Origin: JALOAR01 sp041649415 | Lineage (GTDB): Bacteria; Patescibacteriota; Minisyncoccia; UBA6257; Colwellbacteraceae | Direction: 5' to 3' | NCBI GenBank assembly: GCA_041649415.1 | Contig: JBAZND010000002.1 | Location: forward strand, 1-64,000 | DNA length: 64,000 nt | Part shown: positions 31,307-38,549 of the stretch, one piece after another | How positions within the stretch are numbered: position 1 is the stretch's first letter | Layout of the letters: each line of letters opens with the position of its first letter | Translations under genes and position numbers: made by a program | Notes under the pieces: model-generated | Seen by the model: only the letters and a program-made list of their open reading frames with translations | What the model was told of the DNA's origin: nothing | The model's database searches: none

Positions 31307-31816
31307 ATGAGATTTATTACTGAAAAGAATGAAAAAACCATAGCCGAAAAGTTTATTGCAGAAGCGAAGGTAATGGCTCAAAAAGCAACATGTCATCGCG
31401 CTAAATGCGGAGCCGTGATAGTTGGAGGCAATGAGATTATCGGTATTGGATTTAATTCCCCTCCGGGTAATGACGAAAGGGAACGGAGATGCGAAATCGA
31501 AAAGGATGAATTTAATCAGAAGATTACGGATAAAACATGTTGTGTGCACGCTGAACAGCGCGCGATCATGGATGCTTTGCGGTGCCATCCCGATAAAATA
31601 AAAGGATCAAAACTGTATTTTTCTCGTTTTCATCCCGATGGTCGGCAAAGATTTTTGGGTGGCGAGATTCAACTATATTGCACTATATGCGCAAAAATGA
31701 TGCATGACACGGGCATCTCGGAATTTATTCTTTCTCATCAGGATGGAATTGTCTCGTTTAGCAGGGATGAATATGTCGGAAGATCGTTTATGGACAACAA
31801 ATACACGAAAATCTAA
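31307..31816 (+). CDS. dCMP/cytidine deaminase family zinc enzyme
   Basis: 169 aa. Zinc site H81-A82-E83 (VHAEQRAIMDAL) and C125-T-I-C128 of the cytidine/deoxycytidylate deaminase fold; an N-terminal C29-H-x-x-x-C34 could bind a second metal, as in some dCMP deaminases. The P of the usual PCxxC is replaced by Y. ATG 31307 chosen over TTG 31298. Last gene of the secA-tail array of nucleotide-pool enzymes. Exact substrate not certain. Confidence 0.78.
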   Translation: MRFITEKNEKTIAEKFIAEAKVMAQKATCHRAKCGAVIVGGNEIIGIGFNSPPGNDERERRCEIEKDEFNQKITDKTCCVHAEQRAIMDALRCHPDKIKGSKLYFSRFHPDGRQRFLGGEIQLYCTICAKMMHDTGISEFILSHQDGIVSFSRDEYVGRSFMDNKYTKI

Positions 31817-31819
31817 AAA

Positions 31820-31909
31820 ATGCATAATAATCCTGTTGGTGTGGAAGTAAAAAGAAATATAGGAATACTAGAAGAGATAAAACCAAGAAGGTTTAGTCAA
31901 ATTAATTGA
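31820..31909 (+). CDS. Possible 29-aa peptide or gene remnant
   Basis: MHNNPVGVEVKRNIGILEEI... starts 3 nt after the deaminase stop, no SD. Its end touches the TTGACA of the next promoter. Could be a truncated remnant of another cassette gene; no family seen. Confidence 0.25.
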   Translation: MHNNPVGVEVKRNIGILEEIKPRRFSQIN

Positions 31910-31934
31910 CAAAATACGGAATATATGTCATACT
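31906..31934 (+). promoter_or_regulatory. Promoter of the 31968 orphan gene
   Basis: TTGACA, 17-nt spacer, CATACT (31929-31934); predicted leader about 27 nt. Confidence 0.75.
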
Positions 31935-31967
31935 GACCGCCAAGTTTTTTAAAAAAGGAGGATGACA

Positions 31968-32873
31968 ATGGAAGCATTGATCACCACCGTCACAGACGGA
32001 CAGAAGAAACAGGTCAAGCGATTCGCGGAAGACGCCGTGGATCGCGCAATCGCCGAGGGTCTCCTCGACAAGGACGGCATCCAGAAGCTCATCGAGAACG
32101 GTGACGAGTTCCAAGCTCGCATCATCACCGGCGTCAAGGAGCTCTCGGTGTCCAACCAGTTCGCCAACGAGGAAGTTCGTTCCAACTACGCGTACCCGAA
32201 GGAGTATAAAGGGCCGAAGCCGATCAACGACCAGGTCAAGGTGATTGCCAAGATCTTCGGTCTCGATCCGAGCCACGCGCTCGAATTCGCCAAGACCCTG
32301 CCGGAACTCCCGAACGGTGCCGAAGGATGGTTCGCAATTCCCTCGGTGGACGCACTGGCGGCGAAGCACTTCCCCGAAGTGACCGATCCGATCCAGAAGT
32401 ACTGCCAGGCGGTCCAGCTCGTTCACACCAAGATCGCCGACTCCCGGTCGTTCTACAACTACCGTGAGGGTCAGATCACGCCGGCGCAACTGCGGGTTCA
32501 CGCTCGCACGGCGCATGCGCTCGATCTGATCTCCGAAACGCAGAAGGGCGACATCCTGATCGTCGCGGCCCAGCTCGGCATGCGTCACCGTGGCAAGTCC
32601 GTCCGTCGGGCTCGTGAGGTCTTCGTGGCCAACGAGTTCGGTCTCGGAAGCCTCGCGGTCGGTTCCATCGTTCTGACTCATCCCGAACGGCTCGTCCGTT
32701 GGGAGGAACTGGACATGGATTGTTCCGGCGACGAGTTCTCTCCGGGGGCCGATGGCGACTTTTCCGAGTCTCCCTGCTTCTGCTTCGGCGGCGGCAAGGT
32801 CAGGTTCGACACGCTCTTCGTTGACGACCCGCACGACGGCTTCGGTTCGGTGTCCGGCTTCCTATCGCAGTAG
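31968..32873 (+). CDS. Orphan protein, 301 aa, GC-rich codon use
   Basis: Not recognised. Helical, charged N-terminal part (KKQVKRFAEDAVDRAIAEGLL), a middle with FAIPSVDALAAKHFP, then a basic patch RHRGKSVRRAREVF and an acidic C-terminus containing two Cys in SPCFCFGGG. Codons favour C/G at third positions (GTC, CTC, ATC, GAC), in sharp contrast to neighbours on both sides, which suggests recent transfer or strong translational selection. AAGGAGG (31955-31961) is 6 nt before ATG 31968; an ATG at 31962 touches the SD and is unlikely to be used. Confidence 0.75.
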   Translation: MEALITTVTDGQKKQVKRFAEDAVDRAIAEGLLDKDGIQKLIENGDEFQARIITGVKELSVSNQFANEEVRSNYAYPKEYKGPKPINDQVKVIAKIFGLDPSHALEFAKTLPELPNGAEGWFAIPSVDALAAKHFPEVTDPIQKYCQAVQLVHTKIADSRSFYNYREGQITPAQLRVHARTAHALDLISETQKGDILIVAAQLGMRHRGKSVRRAREVFVANEFGLGSLAVGSIVLTHPERLVRWEELDMDCSGDEFSPGADGDFSESPCFCFGGGKVRFDTLFVDDPHDGFGSVSGFLSQ

Positions 32874-32918
32874 TTATAACTTGTGGTTTCAAATTCTTGA
32901 ATCTGCGCATAAAATCTC

Positions 32919-32954
32919 AGGGCCATTCACAGCATATTGTGAATGGCCCTATTT
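32919..32954 (+). terminator. Terminator of the 31968 gene
   Basis: Perfect 13-bp stem AGGGCCATTCACA/TGTGAATGGCCCT, short loop, then ATTT. Confidence 0.8.
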
Positions 32955-32994
32955 AAAAAATCCGATATAAATATTGTAATATTTCGGTAGAACT

Positions 32995-33426
32995 ATGGAG
33001 CACTTAGCGATAATGAAAAAATCATGGGGGCTTACCGGTAAGATTTTGGACGGACGAAAGAAAATAGAATCGCGTTGGTATTCGGTAAAATACAAACCGT
33101 GGGACTCTGTTAAAGAAGGAGAAACGATTTATTTTAAAGATTCCGGCGATCCAGTAAGAATAAAAGCGAAAATAAGCAAAGTGCTTCAGTTTTCTAATTT
33201 AACGCCGGTTAAAGTGAGGGAAATTTTAGACAAATACGGTACCGATGACGGTATAGAAAAAGAAAAAATTCCCGAATTCTTTCAAAGATTCAAAGAAAAG
33301 AGATATTGCATACTGATATTTCTGAAGGATTCACGGAAGATTAAGCCTTTTGAAATCAATAAAAAAGGGGTTGGAGCGATGGCTTCATGGATTACTATTC
33401 CGGACATTGCAAAAATCAAAAAATGA
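32995..33426 (+). CDS. ASCH/PUA-like domain protein
   Basis: 143 aa. The MKKSWGLTGKILDGRKKIESRW opening (shown partly) with G-K-x-x-x-G-x-K-x-x-E-x-R is the ASCH-domain signature; YFKDSGDPV and a C-terminal ASWITIPD strand continue the PUA-like barrel. ASCH proteins bind RNA and some hydrolyse nucleosides or act in base-modification; role here unknown. No SD; TA-rich DNA upstream can supply a -10. Confidence 0.7.
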   Translation: MEHLAIMKKSWGLTGKILDGRKKIESRWYSVKYKPWDSVKEGETIYFKDSGDPVRIKAKISKVLQFSNLTPVKVREILDKYGTDDGIEKEKIPEFFQRFKEKRYCILIFLKDSRKIKPFEINKKGVGAMASWITIPDIAKIKK

Positions 33427-33433
33427 TTTTAAT

Positions 33434-33462
33434 TTGACAAAATCTCAATTTGAGACTTTCCT
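33434..33462 (+). promoter_or_regulatory. Candidate promoter of the 33499 orphan gene
   Basis: TTGACA (33434-33439) with a poor -10 (TTTCCT) 17 nt on; the spacer carries a palindrome TCTCAATTTGAGA that could be an operator. The -35 and resulting ~30-nt leader match the other orphan genes. Confidence 0.45.
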
Positions 33463-33498
33463 GAAAGTAGTAACACTTTTAAAAAAGGAGGCATGAAA

Positions 33499-33798
33499 AT
33501 GGACGTGGCCGAAGATGAAGTGATCACAAAGACGGCTGAAGTTGTCGATAAAAACAAGAACGGGGAAAGGGCGGTCAAGATTACGGATATAGGCGAAGAG
33601 AAGGTCGTTGCGGGAATCGTGCAGAACGTCATAGACCGATTGGATGCCAGAGGGATTCTTTGCTGTGACGATAGGGAAGGACTGATTATCAGGGCGGTTG
33701 TCAGGGCTTTTTTCGAGACTCTAGACGGAAAGAATGAGGAAATGCGGGCTGAATCTTTTGTGTTTGAAGACGCTCTTCTTAATTACCTCATGCCGTAG
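33499..33798 (+). CDS. Orphan acidic protein, 99 aa
   Basis: Unrecognised, acidic, mainly helical: VVAGIVQNVIDRLDARGIL, CC pair, then LIIRAVVRAFFETL. No membrane segment. AAAAAAGGAGG lies 7 nt before ATG 33499; ATG 33493 would leave only 1 nt. Own promoter and terminator. Confidence 0.7.
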   Translation: MDVAEDEVITKTAEVVDKNKNGERAVKITDIGEEKVVAGIVQNVIDRLDARGILCCDDREGLIIRAVVRAFFETLDGKNEEMRAESFVFEDALLNYLMP

Positions 33799-33810
33799 CT
33801 CTGTATAAAC

Positions 33811-33839
33811 AAGCCCTTGCGATAAGTGAGGGCTTTTTT
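33811..33839 (+). terminator. Terminator of the 33499 gene
   Basis: AAGCCCT/AGGGCTT stem, 11-nt loop, TTTTC. Confidence 0.8.
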
Positions 33840-33867
33840 CTTGCGCGGACGGAGATATAATGCAATT

Positions 33868-34380
33868 ATGCCGGCCGGTAAGATAAGCCTTGATAATGCG
33901 AAAAAAGACAAGCTTTTTTACTTTGTCGCCAACGTTTTAGTATTTCGCGAAAATGATGAGCGATGCCTCATTTTAAAGCGCGACATGCGGGAGAAAGTGC
34001 ATCCGGGAAGATGGGGAACGCCCGGAGGAAAGTTAGAGTGGAAGGACATTGATATTGAACACCCCACTAGACTAAACGGCGACGTGATTGATTTTCAGGA
34101 TGCGGTGGAGAATTTGTTACGACGCGAAGCGAGAGAAGAAGCGGGGATAGAAATAGGGGATGATTTCAGATACGTAAACAGTAACGTCTTCGTTCGTCCG
34201 GACGAAACGCCAGTGGTGCTTATAAAACTTGCTGCCAAATATAAAGGCGGGAATATAGTTCCGGAAGTAGGCGGGTTTACTGACTATGCATGGGTGAATG
34301 AGGATGAGGTAAAGAATTACGAATGCATAGACGGCGTGCCGGAAGAGGTCGCAAAAACGATAAAAATCTTCAAAAGATAA
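33868..34380 (+). CDS. Nudix hydrolase with interrupted Nudix box (third)
   Basis: 170 aa. GRWGTPGGKLEW starts the Nudix box and LLRREAREEAGIEIG ends it, with about 22 residues inserted between, as in the 29904 gene. N-terminal VANVLVFRENDERCLILKRD is typical. TATAAT (33856-33861) lies exactly 6 nt before ATG 33868, fixing the start. Its stop overlaps the next start (TAATGG). Confidence 0.78.
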   Translation: MPAGKISLDNAKKDKLFYFVANVLVFRENDERCLILKRDMREKVHPGRWGTPGGKLEWKDIDIEHPTRLNGDVIDFQDAVENLLRREAREEAGIEIGDDFRYVNSNVFVRPDETPVVLIKLAAKYKGGNIVPEVGGFTDYAWVNEDEVKNYECIDGVPEEVAKTIKIFKR

Positions 34381-34595
34381 TGGATATAAAGCCCGGAATA
34401 TACAGACATTACAAGGGGCATGAATATAGGTTTATAGGCATTGCGAAGCACAGTGAGACACTTGAAGAACTCGTGGTTTATCAAGATATTGTTAATACTG
34501 CTTTGATTTGGGCCAGGCCCAAAGAAATGTTTTTTGGAGATGTGGAAAAAGACGGTAAGATTATTAACAGATTTACCTGGGTAAGAGAGGGATGA
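34380..34595 (+). CDS. DUF1653 family protein
   Basis: 71 aa. KPGIYRHYKGHEYRFIGIAKHSETLEELVVYQ (split: GIYRHYKGHEY, ETLEELVVYQD) and a terminal RFTWV are the DUF1653 pattern, small beta-barrel proteins of unknown function often found beside Nudix enzymes. Overlaps the Nudix stop by one base, so cotranslated. Confidence 0.82.
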   Translation: MDIKPGIYRHYKGHEYRFIGIAKHSETLEELVVYQDIVNTALIWARPKEMFFGDVEKDGKIINRFTWVREG

Positions 34596-34660
34596 AAGAC
34601 GGAAAGCTTTTGATGACGGAGAAAAAGAGGAAGGGAGAAAAAACGGAGTGGATGAGATAA
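34592..34660 (+). CDS. Possible 22-aa basic peptide
   Basis: MKDGKLLMTEKKRKGEKTEW... overlaps the DUF1653 stop as ATGA. Its stop lies at the end of the convergent glycosyltransferase gene. Very short and composed mostly of K/E; might be noise. Confidence 0.2.
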   Translation: MKDGKLLMTEKKRKGEKTEWMR

Positions 34661-35740
34661 TCATTCTCCGACAATAATTCTAAAGCGGCGGATAAACTCT
34701 TCCCGGCTGAATTTCCGGGTAGTTTCGGCGACTTTTAAGCTATCAAATTGCATATTCTCAAATATTTCTACGGCATCAGCGAGCGCGTCCGCAGATTGCT
34801 TTTTAAAAAGAAGGCCGTTATTTTCAGGAATTACCATTTCTTTGGCGCCCGCGGCATCATAACCCAAAACCGGCGTGCCGCAGGCCAAAGCTTCGGCGGC
34901 TACGAGACCGAAATCTTCAATTTGCGGAAAGAGAAAGGCTTTCGCTCTTTGATACAACTCGCGAAGCTTTACGGGATCGTGAACAAATCCGATAAATTCG
35001 GTATTCGGAGACTTCGCGAGCAATTTTAATTTTTCGTATTCACGACCATCTCCTACGATTTTTAAAGGGAGCCCCAGCTTATTAAAAGCGTTAACAACAA
35101 TGTCAAATTTTTTATATGGGAGAAAACGGCCAACAGCAAGATAATAGTCTCTTTGTTTTTTGTCTTCTGGGGGTTTGAAAAAATCGGTATTAACGGGCGG
35201 ATAAATTACTTCCGAATCGCGGCCATAAAATTTTTTTATTCTTTCACGCGTGTATTCTGAATTTGCGACTATTATATCTGCCCGACGAGCGGTTATACGA
35301 TCCCAATGTTTCATTGCCCAAGCTGCCGGACGAGCGAGTGCGTAAACTCCTGAAGGGAGAAATTCTCTAAGGTGAGTTTTTGGGTCCCAAGCGTAACGTA
35401 ATAAGGCGTTACAGTAAAAAATATGCTTTGCGCTTTTATGGCGAAATGCTTTGCCAAATCCGACAGAATTTGAAATAACAACGTCATAATCTTTGCCAAG
35501 GTTCACTAAATGAGCGGCGAAGGGCATCAAAGGAATGGATAAACGGTGGTGTTGTCTTATAAAAGAATTATCAAGAAAACTGGTTTTTCTGATTTTTGTT
35601 CCAAACCGACCGGCAAGGGCTTCCTTATCGTAAAAAAGGGTATAAATTGGAGCTTCGGGATACATCTCTGTAAAAACCTCAAGAACTCTTTCAGCTCCTC
35701 CGAATTGGTTTAAATAGTCATGCGTGATGGCGATGCGCAT
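34661..35740 (-). CDS. GT4-family glycosyltransferase
   Basis: 359 aa, GT-B fold. N-terminal ITHDYLNQFGGAERVL is the GT4 opening; C-terminal domain has YYLAVGRFLPYKKFD, then FLFPQIEDFGLVAAEALACGTPV with the E-x7-E nucleotide-sugar site. Likely adds mannose or a similar sugar to a surface glycan with the neighbouring sugar-1-phosphate transferase, which is divergently transcribed. Acceptor unknown. Confidence 0.88.
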   Translation of the reverse strand: MRIAITHDYLNQFGGAERVLEVFTEMYPEAPIYTLFYDKEALAGRFGTKIRKTSFLDNSFIRQHHRLSIPLMPFAAHLVNLGKDYDVVISNSVGFGKAFRHKSAKHIFYCNALLRYAWDPKTHLREFLPSGVYALARPAAWAMKHWDRITARRADIIVANSEYTRERIKKFYGRDSEVIYPPVNTDFFKPPEDKKQRDYYLAVGRFLPYKKFDIVVNAFNKLGLPLKIVGDGREYEKLKLLAKSPNTEFIGFVHDPVKLRELYQRAKAFLFPQIEDFGLVAAEALACGTPVLGYDAAGAKEMVIPENNGLLFKKQSADALADAVEIFENMQFDSLKVAETTRKFSREEFIRRFRIIVGE

Positions 35741-35835
35741 GTTAGTATCATAAACTCAAAATTCAAAACGCAAAACTAAAAGTTACAATTTATTAGCCTT
35801 GAAACCGTTATTTATAATAAAATCTAATACAGAAG

Positions 35836-36444
35836 ATGAACCAAAAATATCCCTTTTGGAAAAGAGCTATGGATGTGATCGTATCTCTTGCCGCTCTAGC
35901 GGTTTTTTTGCCGTTTATGCCAATCATAGCCGCTGCGATAAAAATTGATTCTCGCGGGCCGGTTTTTGTGAAGTGTGAAAGAATATCTCGAGGAGGGAAG
36001 ATAAGAGCATATAAATTTCGTTCCATGGTTTTGGGAGCGGAAAAAATGAAAGAAGAACTGGAATACCTGAATGACCGAAAAGACGGGCCTTTCTTTAAAA
36101 TAAAAAATGACCCGCGTGTAACAAGAATCGGAAAATTTTTGAGAGCATGCCGTATAGATGAGGTGCCGCAGGTGGTAAACGTTTTAAAAGGAGAAATGGC
36201 AATAGTAGGACCTCGTCCGCACGAGCCGGAAGAAGTGGAAAAATATCCAGAAGAGTATAAACATCTTGCGAAATATCGGGCGGGAGTTACGGGAATATCC
36301 CAGATATCGGGAGCTTCGTCTCTTAATTGGAAAAAAGAATTGGAATTTGACGCCAAATACGTTCAAAAAATTACATTTTGGGGTGATTTGAGAATAATTT
36401 TAAAAACTGTCTGCATATTTTTATCCGATCCAACCGGAATATAA
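35836..36444 (+). CDS. Undecaprenyl-phosphate sugar-1-phosphate transferase
   Basis: 202 aa, the conserved catalytic domain of WcaJ/WbaP-type polyprenyl-phosphate sugar transferases without the N-terminal membrane domains. One reentrant/transmembrane helix (about 12-37), then KFRSM, the acidic RIDEVPQVVNVLKGEM and VGPRPHEPEE motifs. Starts lipid-linked glycan assembly at the inner membrane face. Stop is only 4 nt before the palindromic repeat. Confidence 0.9.
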   Translation: MNQKYPFWKRAMDVIVSLAALAVFLPFMPIIAAAIKIDSRGPVFVKCERISRGGKIRAYKFRSMVLGAEKMKEELEYLNDRKDGPFFKIKNDPRVTRIGKFLRACRIDEVPQVVNVLKGEMAIVGPRPHEPEEVEKYPEEYKHLAKYRAGVTGISQISGASSLNWKKELEFDAKYVQKITFWGDLRIILKTVCIFLSDPTGI

Positions 36445-36448
36445 AATT

Positions 36449-36478
36449 CGCCAAACTTGACGATCGTCAAGTTTGGCG
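36449..36478. repeat. 30-bp perfect palindrome, copy 2
   Basis: Same 30 bp as 15767-15796, also with TT on the left and GAAATGAA on the right. Here it follows a stop codon by 4 nt and is followed by the 16-bp tandem repeats. Confidence 0.95.
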
Positions 36479-36505
36479 GAAATGAAAATATCGTCTTTAC
36501 TAAAA

Positions 36506-36569
36506 ACTGTGACGAACAAGAACTATGGCAAACAAGGACTGTAACAAACAAGGGCTGTAACAAACGAGA
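36506..36569. repeat. Four tandem 16-bp iteron-like repeats
   Basis: Units ACTGTGACGAACAAGA, ACTATGGCAAACAAGG, ACTGTAACAAACAAGG, GCTGTAACAAACGAGA; period exactly 16, consensus ACTGTAACAAACAAGG. They lie between the palindrome and the DUF4012 promoter. Confidence 0.85.
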
Positions 36570-36619
36570 TGGGGAGAACTTTAGTTTCCGAATAGGCATG
36601 GGACTGTTATAATTTGCAC

Positions 36620-38545
36620 GTGCAGAAGAATAACATTTCCTATCTTTTGACGGACGTTAGGCGTCCAACGAAAAAAAAGAGATTGAAAACACATAATATT
36701 TCCGCGGTAAGGGAACCAAGAACGAGCGCGAGACGTTTTGCGGTTATTATAGGCGTGTTTTTGCTTAGTCTGGGCAGTATAACCGCGTGGGAAGTTAAAG
36801 ATAACGCGGTTGGAACAGTGCTTACGGCTTACAGAAGCTTTATCTCCGCTGCCGAGTCAGCAAAACAATACGACACCGACGCAATGGGGAGAAGCTTGAA
36901 AAAGGCAGACGCGAGTCTTAAGAGTATGAATATATATGCGCGGATTTTGGGAATAATTCCGGCGTTTAAAGAAATGCCGACGTTCGTTGGCGCTCTTCAA
37001 GAATTCAGTAAAACGGCTTTTTTCGTGACGAAGACAACGGACACTCTTAAAAAAGAAGGGATTTCGCTTATGTGGAATGATGGCGGTAAATTAATCTCGG
37101 AACTTGAGGAAATAAGAGCTCGGGTGAGAACAATGACTGATTCTCTTGCAAAGGTGCGGAACGGAATGGCCTCATTCGGCCTTGCGACAGACATGTCCAC
37201 GGACTACCTCACCCTTTATTCCAAAATGACAGAAACAGCGGATATCCTTGATGGGGCGATAAATCTCTTGAAGGGTGAAAGCAACTTGGTCATGTTCTTT
37301 ATGAACGATTCGGAAATGAGAGCGACTGGCGGATTTATCGGAAGTTACGCGACGGTTAAACTTTCGGGCGGAGAAGTAAAAGACATTGCAGTAAATGATA
37401 TTTACTATCCGGATAAATTTCTTGAAGAGAAGGTAATTCCGCCAACGCCGCTTATGGGCATAACTACAGATTGGGAAGCGAGAGACGCCAACTGGTTCTT
37501 GGATTTCCCGACATCCGTTTCTAAAGTTCTCGGGTTTTTGGAAAAATCACCGGTTTATGCCGACGGAGGAACGAAGTTTGACGGAGCTGTAGCCATAAAC
37601 CACAAGTTGGTGACGGATATTTTGAAGATTACGGGGCCCATAGAATTACCGGATTACGGAATTGTTTTAGATAATAGCAATTTTTTAGAGGAAGTTCAGA
37701 AGGAGGTTTCAAGAGATTCGACCATACGAGGCGGAGAGAGAAAGAACATATTAAAATCACTTTTGCCGGAACTTATTTCAAGGGTTCAGAAACTTTCTTC
37801 ATCGGACAAAGAGGAATTGGCGCGGGTTTTAGAGGGCAGACTAAATAACAAAGACGTGCAAGCCTATTTTGTTGATAAGAGACTCCAAAATTTTGTTTCT
37901 AAATCTTTGTGGGCAGGGGAGGTATATCAGCCGGCCGATTCGGAATATGGAGATTATCTCGCGGTATCGGTTTCAAATATCGGCGGCGAAAAAACGGATG
38001 CATACATAAGGCAGAAAGTAAGCCTGAAAAGCGTAATAAGTATTTCGGGAACCGTATCGGACACTCTTTCCGTAACGAGGATCCACGAAGGAGACAAAGC
38101 GAGCGAGGCTTTTTATAAAGCGAGGAACCAAGCATACATTAAAGTGCTTACGCCGCAAGGAGCAAAGCTTACAAAGACAGCGGGTGAAACGGCAAAGACA
38201 ATTCGTCCAGCAGTAAATTATGCGAGCAAGGGATATGAAACCGATAAAGACGTGGCATTATATGAATCCGGCGTGGAATCGGGCAAAGCCGTATTTGGCA
38301 GATGGCTTACCGTTTCTGCGGGGAGCGACAAAGAGCTTACGATGGAATATGAACATATTGGTACGCTTTCCAACAGATTCAGGTTTGTATATGAAAAACA
38401 ATCGGGAGTGGATTCAATGTTTTCTTACTCCATTCAGGCACCTCCGGGATACGTGTTTAAAGAAACCGGAACCTCAACGTATGAATACGAGAGCGCTAAT
38501 TTACCGACGAGATTGATTATTGACCTTACTCTTAGTAGATTGTAG
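36620..38545 (+). CDS. DUF4012 membrane-anchored surface protein
   Basis: 641 aa. A basic N-terminus (KKKRLK) and one transmembrane helix (about 38-58) anchor a large extracytoplasmic region. The DUF4012 core is seen at NDSEMRATGGFIGSYATV (near 230) and later ITTDWEARDANWFLDFPTS. Function unknown; common in Patescibacteria near glycan genes. Start: GTG 36620 sits exactly 6 nt after an extended TGTTATAAT (-10 36608-36613); a TTG at 36614 is less likely. Confidence 0.82.
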   Translation: MQKNNISYLLTDVRRPTKKKRLKTHNISAVREPRTSARRFAVIIGVFLLSLGSITAWEVKDNAVGTVLTAYRSFISAAESAKQYDTDAMGRSLKKADASLKSMNIYARILGIIPAFKEMPTFVGALQEFSKTAFFVTKTTDTLKKEGISLMWNDGGKLISELEEIRARVRTMTDSLAKVRNGMASFGLATDMSTDYLTLYSKMTETADILDGAINLLKGESNLVMFFMNDSEMRATGGFIGSYATVKLSGGEVKDIAVNDIYYPDKFLEEKVIPPTPLMGITTDWEARDANWFLDFPTSVSKVLGFLEKSPVYADGGTKFDGAVAINHKLVTDILKITGPIELPDYGIVLDNSNFLEEVQKEVSRDSTIRGGERKNILKSLLPELISRVQKLSSSDKEELARVLEGRLNNKDVQAYFVDKRLQNFVSKSLWAGEVYQPADSEYGDYLAVSVSNIGGEKTDAYIRQKVSLKSVISISGTVSDTLSVTRIHEGDKASEAFYKARNQAYIKVLTPQGAKLTKTAGETAKTIRPAVNYASKGYETDKDVALYESGVESGKAVFGRWLTVSAGSDKELTMEYEHIGTLSNRFRFVYEKQSGVDSMFSYSIQAPPGYVFKETGTSTYEYESANLPTRLIIDLTLSRL

Positions 38546-38549
38546 GTCA

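Noticed and set aside
31817..31860. Fourth SEC-C tail copy after the deaminase gene (GGTGTGGAAGTAAAAAG)
   Set aside because: Only a short stretch matches and it needs a 4-nt gap; the C-x-x-x motif codons are not aligned. Not counted as a repeat copy.
36449..36478. Palindrome as a rho-independent terminator of the sugar transferase gene
   Set aside because: No T-tract follows on either strand, there is no loop, and the other copy lies upstream of a gene rather than after one.
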